Shown: in pieces, positions 42,975 to 46,411 of the stretch
How positions within the stretch are numbered: the first letter of the stretch is position 1
Layout of the letters: each line of letters starts with the position of its first letter
Source of the DNA: Sphingopyxis sp.
Lineage (GTDB): Bacteria > Pseudomonadota > Alphaproteobacteria > Sphingomonadales > Sphingomonadaceae
NCBI GenBank assembly: GCA_030148985.1
Contig: JASBSJ010000016.1
Span: 1 to 46,411 of the forward strand
DNA length: 46,411 bases
Direction of reading: 5' to 3'
The notes under the pieces: generated by a model
What the model was told of the DNA's origin: nothing
Seen by the model: the letters and a program-made list of their open reading frames with translations, nothing else
The model's database searches: none
Position numbers and translations under genes: made by a program

Positions 42975-43047
42975 CCGTTCGCGTCGAGCAAAGTCGAAAC
43001 GCCGTGCGGGCGTGATGGGCGTCTCGACTTCGCTCGACGCGAACGGG
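42975..43047. repeat. GTCGAGCGAAGTCGAGA palindromic repeat, copy 3 of 3
   Basis: Arms TTCGCGTCGAGCAAAGTCGA and TCGACTTCGCTCGACGCGAA are near-perfect inverses. It lies between the ligase gene at 43075 and puuB, within the presumed operon. Confidence 0.85.
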
Positions 43048-43074
43048 AAAGGTGGGCCGCATGTCATCGGCGGT

Positions 43075-44421
43075 TCAGACCCGCATCAGCAGATGTTCGC
43101 GCTCCCAGCTCGACACCACCGACTGGTAATTGAACAGCTCATAATCTTTCACCGCATAGAAGATCTCAAAGAAATCGTCGCCGAGCAGGTTGCGGACTTT
43201 CTTGCACGAGCTGAAACGGTCGAGCGCGGCTTCCAGCGTGCGCGGCAGGGTGCGCGCGCGGTTATAGGCGCTGCCGGTGATCGGTTTGGGCGGGACCATG
43301 CGGTCGACCATGCCGATGTAGCCGCACACCAGCGACGCGGCGATCGCCAGATAGGGATTGGAGTCGGCGCCGGGCAGGCGGTTTTCGACGCGGCGGTTGT
43401 TCTTGTCGGCGATGGGCACGCGAAAGCCGCAACTGCGGTTATCCTCGCCCCACTGGACGTTGATCGGCGCCGCGCTGTCGGGGCGCATCCGGCGAAAACT
43501 GTTCACATTGGGCGCCCACATCGGCGAGATTTGCGGCATGAAGCGGATCAGCCCGGCGACAAAGGAGCGAAAGGCCGCGCTGTCGCGGCCGTTGGCGGTG
43601 GCGAACAGGTTGCGCCCCGTTTCGGCATCGACGACCGACTGGTGGATGTGCATCGCGCTGCCCGGTTGGCCCGCCATCGGGTTGGCCATGAAGGTCGCAT
43701 AGACGCCGTGCGTCTTGGCGACATTGCGCACGGCGCGCTTGAACAGGAATACTTCGTCGGCAAGGCGCAGCGGGTCGCCGTGGTTGAAATTCACCTCCAG
43801 CTGCGCGGCGCCCATTTCGTGAATCATCGTGTCGATCGTGAGGCCCATCAGCTCGCAATCGTCATAGATATGATCGATGATATCCTCATATTCGTTCATT
43901 GCCTCCAGCCCATAGGGCTGGCTCGCGGTTTCGGCGCGGCCCGACTGGCCGGTGGGCGGAGTCAGCGGGAAATCGGGATCGGTGTTCTGCGACACGAGGT
44001 AGAATTCGACCTCGGGCGCGATGATCGGTTTCCAGCCCTTGTCATCATATAGCCGCAGCACTTTTTTCAGGATGGTACGCGGCGCGATGTCGACCTCGGT
44101 CCCGTCGCCGTTGAAGGCGTCGGCGATGACGAAGGCGGTCGGCGAGGTAAAGCCCGGCGCGACACAGATCGTGTCGGGATCGGCAATCAGATATTTGTCG
44201 GGATCCTTGTCCCAGATGTCGTCGATGTCTTCGGGATAATGGCCGTCGATCGTGCAGATGAAGACGCTGCCCGGAATGCGCAGCGACTTGTCCTTGACCG
44301 AGGTCAGGAATTTGCGCGCGGGCAACACTTTGCCGCGCTGGACCCCGTTGATGTCGGGGACGATACATTCGACTTCGTCGATATTATGGTCGCTGATCCA
44401 TTGTTCCAGATTGACTGACAT
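43075..44421 (-). CDS. Glutamine-synthetase-like gamma-glutamylpolyamine ligase 1 (PuuA/GlnA3-like)
   Basis: The 448-residue product has the glutamine-synthetase fold: beta-grasp region to about residue 110, then EVEFYLV and HEMGAAQLEVNF for metals, GSAMHIHQSV and NSFRRM, and the end motif RRVENRLPGADSNPYLA. It begins the minus-strand operon. PuuA makes gamma-glutamylputrescine; GlnA3-type enzymes act on other polyamines. Motif residues differ from the second ligase at several positions, so the two probably have different amine preferences. A GGGGGCGC stretch precedes ATG 44421. Confidence 0.87.
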   Translation of the reverse strand: MSVNLEQWISDHNIDEVECIVPDINGVQRGKVLPARKFLTSVKDKSLRIPGSVFICTIDGHYPEDIDDIWDKDPDKYLIADPDTICVAPGFTSPTAFVIADAFNGDGTEVDIAPRTILKKVLRLYDDKGWKPIIAPEVEFYLVSQNTDPDFPLTPPTGQSGRAETASQPYGLEAMNEYEDIIDHIYDDCELMGLTIDTMIHEMGAAQLEVNFNHGDPLRLADEVFLFKRAVRNVAKTHGVYATFMANPMAGQPGSAMHIHQSVVDAETGRNLFATANGRDSAAFRSFVAGLIRFMPQISPMWAPNVNSFRRMRPDSAAPINVQWGEDNRSCGFRVPIADKNNRRVENRLPGADSNPYLAIAASLVCGYIGMVDRMVPPKPITGSAYNRARTLPRTLEAALDRFSSCKKVRNLLGDDFFEIFYAVKDYELFNYQSVVSSWEREHLLMRV

Positions 44422-44565
44422 GCGCCCCCGATTGGGCCGAGGAGCCGGCCCCTTTGTGGAACAGGCAGCCTATCGTGAAGTCGGGTCAAGCGCCAGAGGG
44501 GGCCGCCACTCAGGCATTGTCGGTATGATTATATGCCGGATTCCTCGCTCGTGCTAAAGCCCGTT

Positions 44566-44593
44566 GTCATTGCGAGCGAAGCGAAGCAATGAC
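44566..44593. repeat. Short palindrome GTCATTGC...GCAATGAC
   Basis: Arms GTCATTGC (44566-44573) and GCAATGAC (44586-44593) flank GAGCGAAGCGAA. This resembles the widespread GTCATTGCGAGCGAAGCGAAGCAA element of proteobacteria. It overlaps the upstream ATG 44589, which argues against that codon being the start of the next gene. Confidence 0.7.
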
Positions 44594-44612
44594 GGATTTA
44601 AAGGAGATCGCG

Positions 44613-45929
44613 ATGAGGGGCGACAACGACAAGCTGGCAAGTTTCTGGATGCCCTTCACTGCGAACCGCGCGTATAAGGCGCATCCGCGCCAGCTCGTTT
44701 CCGCCAGTGGGATGTATTACCGCTCGAGCGACGGGCGCGACATCCTCGATGGCACTGCGGGCCTGTGGTGCAGCAACGCCGGTCACTGCCGCCCGGAAAT
44801 CGCCGAGGCGATCGCCAGGACCGCGGCGACGCTGGACTTCGCGCCGACGTTTCAGCTGGGGCACCCGCTTCCGTTCGAATTGGCACAGCGGCTTGCGGCG
44901 CTGATGCCCGACGGGCTCGACCGGATTTTCTTTACCAACAGCGGGTCGGAGTCGGTCGATACGGCGCTGAAAATCGCGCTCGCGATCCAGCGCGCAAAGG
45001 GGCAAGGCACGCGCACCCGGCTGATCGGGCGCGAGCGCGGCTATCATGGCACGGGTTTCGGCGGGATCAGCGTCGGCGGTCTGGTGAACAACCGCCGCGC
45101 GTTCGGCGGCGGGCTGCCCGGCGTCGATCATCTTCGCCATACGCATGATCTGGAACGCAACGCCTTCACGCGCGGCTTTCCGCAGCATGGCGCGGAGCTT
45201 GCCGACGATCTGCAGCGCCTGGTCGATCTGCACGGTGCGGAGACGATCGCGGCGGTGATCGTCGAACCGATGGCGGGATCGACGGGCGTGCTCGTGCCGC
45301 CGCTCGGTTATCTTCAGCGGCTTCGCGAGATTTGCGACCGCCACGGCATTATCCTGATCTTTGACGAGGTCATCACCGCCTTCGGCCGCGTCGGCGGCGC
45401 GACGGCCGCCGGGACGTGGGGCGTGATTCCCGACATCATCACCATGGCCAAGGGCCTCACCAACGCCGCCGTGCCGATGGGGGCGGTTGCGGTGAAACGC
45501 GAGCTCCACGATGCAGTGATCGACAGCGTGGCGGGCGGGATCGAGCTGTTCCACGGTTACACCTATTCGGGACATCCGCTGGCGAGCGCGGCGGCGCTGG
45601 CGACGCTCGATCTTTATGCGCGCGACGGGCTGTTCGACCGTGCGAGCGAACTCGGCGCCTATTGGGAGGACGCGGCGCACAGCCTGAAGGGGCGGCGGCA
45701 CGTCATCGACATTCGAACGATCGGGCTGGTGGCGGGTATCGAGCTGACCCCGCGTCCGGGCGCGGCGACCGCGCGCGCGATGGAGCTGTTTCACGCCTGT
45801 TTTGACAACGGCCTGCTCGTCCGCGCGACGGGCGACATCATCGCGCTATCGCCGCCGCTGATCGTCGAAAAGGGCCAGATCGACGAGATGTTCGGGAAGC
45901 TGGGCGAGCTCTTGGAAGGGATCGAATGA
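44613..45929 (+). CDS. Omega-amino-acid:pyruvate aminotransferase
   Basis: The 438-residue class-III aminotransferase begins with KLASFWMPFTANRAYKAHPR, a typical start of beta-alanine/omega-amino-acid:pyruvate transaminases, and has NSGSESVDTALK, IFDEVITAFGRVG and TMAKGLTNAAVPMG with PLP Lys280. It could deaminate GABA or beta-alanine made from polyamines, with pyruvate as acceptor. AGGAG is seven bases before ATG 44613; ATG 44589 lies inside a palindrome and lacks a ribosome site. It is divergent from the ligase gene across 191 bases, which should hold the promoters of the whole minus-strand operon and of this gene. Confidence 0.9.
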   Translation: MRGDNDKLASFWMPFTANRAYKAHPRQLVSASGMYYRSSDGRDILDGTAGLWCSNAGHCRPEIAEAIARTAATLDFAPTFQLGHPLPFELAQRLAALMPDGLDRIFFTNSGSESVDTALKIALAIQRAKGQGTRTRLIGRERGYHGTGFGGISVGGLVNNRRAFGGGLPGVDHLRHTHDLERNAFTRGFPQHGAELADDLQRLVDLHGAETIAAVIVEPMAGSTGVLVPPLGYLQRLREICDRHGIILIFDEVITAFGRVGGATAAGTWGVIPDIITMAKGLTNAAVPMGAVAVKRELHDAVIDSVAGGIELFHGYTYSGHPLASAAALATLDLYARDGLFDRASELGAYWEDAAHSLKGRRHVIDIRTIGLVAGIELTPRPGAATARAMELFHACFDNGLLVRATGDIIALSPPLIVEKGQIDEMFGKLGELLEGIE

Positions 45930-46124
45930 AGAGGGCGAAGGCGGCCGGCGACCGATGGCGGACATCCGGCAATGCGATTATCATCGTCGATGATAGGTAA
46001 CCGTTTTGGAATTGCTGATGTTTGACAGCCAAACTTTATTTTGCCGAAAATGCAGATTCGTAGCAATATCAATCAGTTGAGCTATCTGAGCGGCTGAATG
46101 CCGGATCCCGGCATGACGCAGAAG

Positions 46125-46140
46125 TTAAACTTCCGTTAAC
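46125..46140. promoter_or_regulatory. CtrA-type binding box TTAA-N7-TTAAC
   Basis: TTAAACTTCCGTTAAC matches the CtrA consensus of alphaproteobacteria exactly. It is about 155 bases upstream of the secreted-protein start. CtrA control of that gene is an inference. Confidence 0.5.
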
Positions 46141-46238
46141 CGTAACTGAAGCGACATCTACCCGTGCGACACCGACGGCGCGCAGGGGAAGGCAAGGCGC
46201 CTCCCTGAGATAGCGTTTGTGGGGATTCGGAGAACTCG

Positions 46239-46255
46239 AAAAGCCACTGGCTTTT
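46239..46255. promoter_or_regulatory. 17-base palindrome in the leader of the secreted-protein gene
   Basis: AAAAGCCACTGGCTTTT is a perfect dyad around one base, 40 bases before the start codon. It could be an operator or an mRNA hairpin. Confidence 0.35.
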
Positions 46256-46295
46256 GATGGTTCCTGTTTCAACGTCGTCCAAGGAGTCGTTTCTT

Positions 46296-46411
46296 ATGAA
46301 GAAGCTTTTGCTTGCCGCCGCTGCTGTTATGGCTTTCGGGGGCATCCCGGCGCACGCCGCCGATGTAATCAATAATCCGAACAGCGGGTCGAACGTCGGG
46401 CCGCTCTGCGG
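46296..46411 (+). CDS. Secreted protein, N-terminal part (cut by window edge)
   Basis: Thirty-eight complete codons are visible from ATG 46296, preceded by AAGGAG nine bases upstream. The start MKKLLLAAAAVMAFGG with AHA and then AD is a clear signal peptide cleaved near residue 22. The mature chain begins VINNPNSGSNVGPLCG. This kind of start is often seen in PEP-CTERM-anchored sphingomonad proteins, but the C-terminus is outside the window and I cannot assign it. The gene may be under CtrA control. Confidence 0.75.
   Translation, partial: MKKLLLAAAAVMAFGGIPAHAADVINNPNSGSNVGPLC

Larger units (their letters stand above)
45930..46295. other. 366-base intergenic region with several dyads, no gene seen
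   Basis: This is the longest gap in the window and is more AT-rich than its surroundings. It holds a perfect 17-base dyad TATCATCGTCGATGATA at 45979-45995, a consensus-like TTGACA at 46022-46027 with no good minus-10, a CtrA-type box at 46125-46140 and a second 17-base dyad at 46239-46255. The six-frame reading gives only short ORFs without family likeness. The last 50 bases are the leader of the secreted protein. Confidence 0.7.

Noticed and set aside
44589..44612. Earlier ATG for the omega-amino-acid aminotransferase
   Set aside because: It lies in a palindromic repeat and lacks a ribosome site, while AGGAG fits the ATG at 44613.
46022..46050. Sigma-70 promoter at TTGACA 46022
   Set aside because: The minus-35 is perfect but the minus-10 position reads CGAAAA or GAAAAT, too weak to call.
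1..46411. CRISPR arrays, restriction or anti-phage systems, prophage genes
   Set aside because: No regularly spaced repeats, Cas, nuclease, methylase or phage structural motifs were seen; the repeats present are scattered palindromes.

Overview
The window is GC-rich, densely coded DNA of an alphaproteobacterium. Gene content and gene order point to the Sphingomonadales, and Sphingopyxis or a close relative is the best guess. The signs are petABC, TonB-receptor/FecR/ECF-sigma loci, short palindromic intergenic repeats of the GTCATCCCGG type and a TTAA-N7-TTAA CtrA-type box. The genus is an inference and no 16S gene is present. No tRNA, rRNA, CRISPR array, prophage or replication origin was seen.

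Layout. 1-340: the end of an IS3-family element abuts the 3' remnant of a HAD-type phosphatase gene that it appears to have broken. 341-6250: single genes for a Tat-exported dienelactone-hydrolase-like protein, a DUF411 metal-binding protein, an unknown protein, an aldo/keto reductase, a divergent LysE exporter/Lrp regulator pair and an LLM flavin oxidoreductase, separated by long palindromic repeats. 6362-9438: an argD-argF-hslO operon (arginine synthesis plus Hsp33). 9571-11470: a small secreted protein, then queC-queE (7-deazaguanine synthesis) behind a structured leader. 11474-12475 (minus): lipB and a small acidic lipoprotein. 12608-14343: two related polytopic membrane proteins. 14396-15711 (minus): trmL-hemF. 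15935-18627: petABC, the cytochrome bc1 complex. 18725-19801 (minus): a membrane-anchored metallo-beta-lactamase-fold hydrolase. 19963-22409: a large/small acyl-CoA dehydrogenase pair, probably one heteromeric enzyme. 22568-26506 (minus): ECF sigma factor, FecR and an STN-domain TonB receptor, a surface-signalling unit, next to a 1071-residue autotransporter (26740-29955, minus). 30150-31124: glucokinase.

31384-45929 is the most coherent functional block, a polyamine (putrescine-type) uptake and catabolism island. On the plus strand lie a PuuD-like gamma-glutamyl-GABA hydrolase, a SpuC-like putrescine:pyruvate aminotransferase, a DUF808 membrane protein and, at the far end, an omega-amino-acid:pyruvate aminotransferase. 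Between them, on the minus strand, runs an eight-gene set: glutamine-synthetase-like ligase, PuuB-like oxidase, a GSA-aminotransferase-like protein, a second glutamine-synthetase-like ligase, then the substrate-binding lipoprotein, two permeases and ATPase of a polyamine ABC transporter. Together they can import a polyamine, gamma-glutamylate it, oxidise it, release the glutamyl group and also deaminate it directly. No PuuC-type aldehyde dehydrogenase and no PuuR-type regulator lie inside the window. The layout resembles the Pseudomonas spu cluster but is rearranged, with two different ligases and an extra aminotransferase.

I found no clear case of a wholly new system. The best leads are the expanded polyamine island, the FGxGND repeats of the autotransporter, the structured leader before queCE, a possible apt remnant behind petC and the CtrA-type box before the secreted protein at the right edge.
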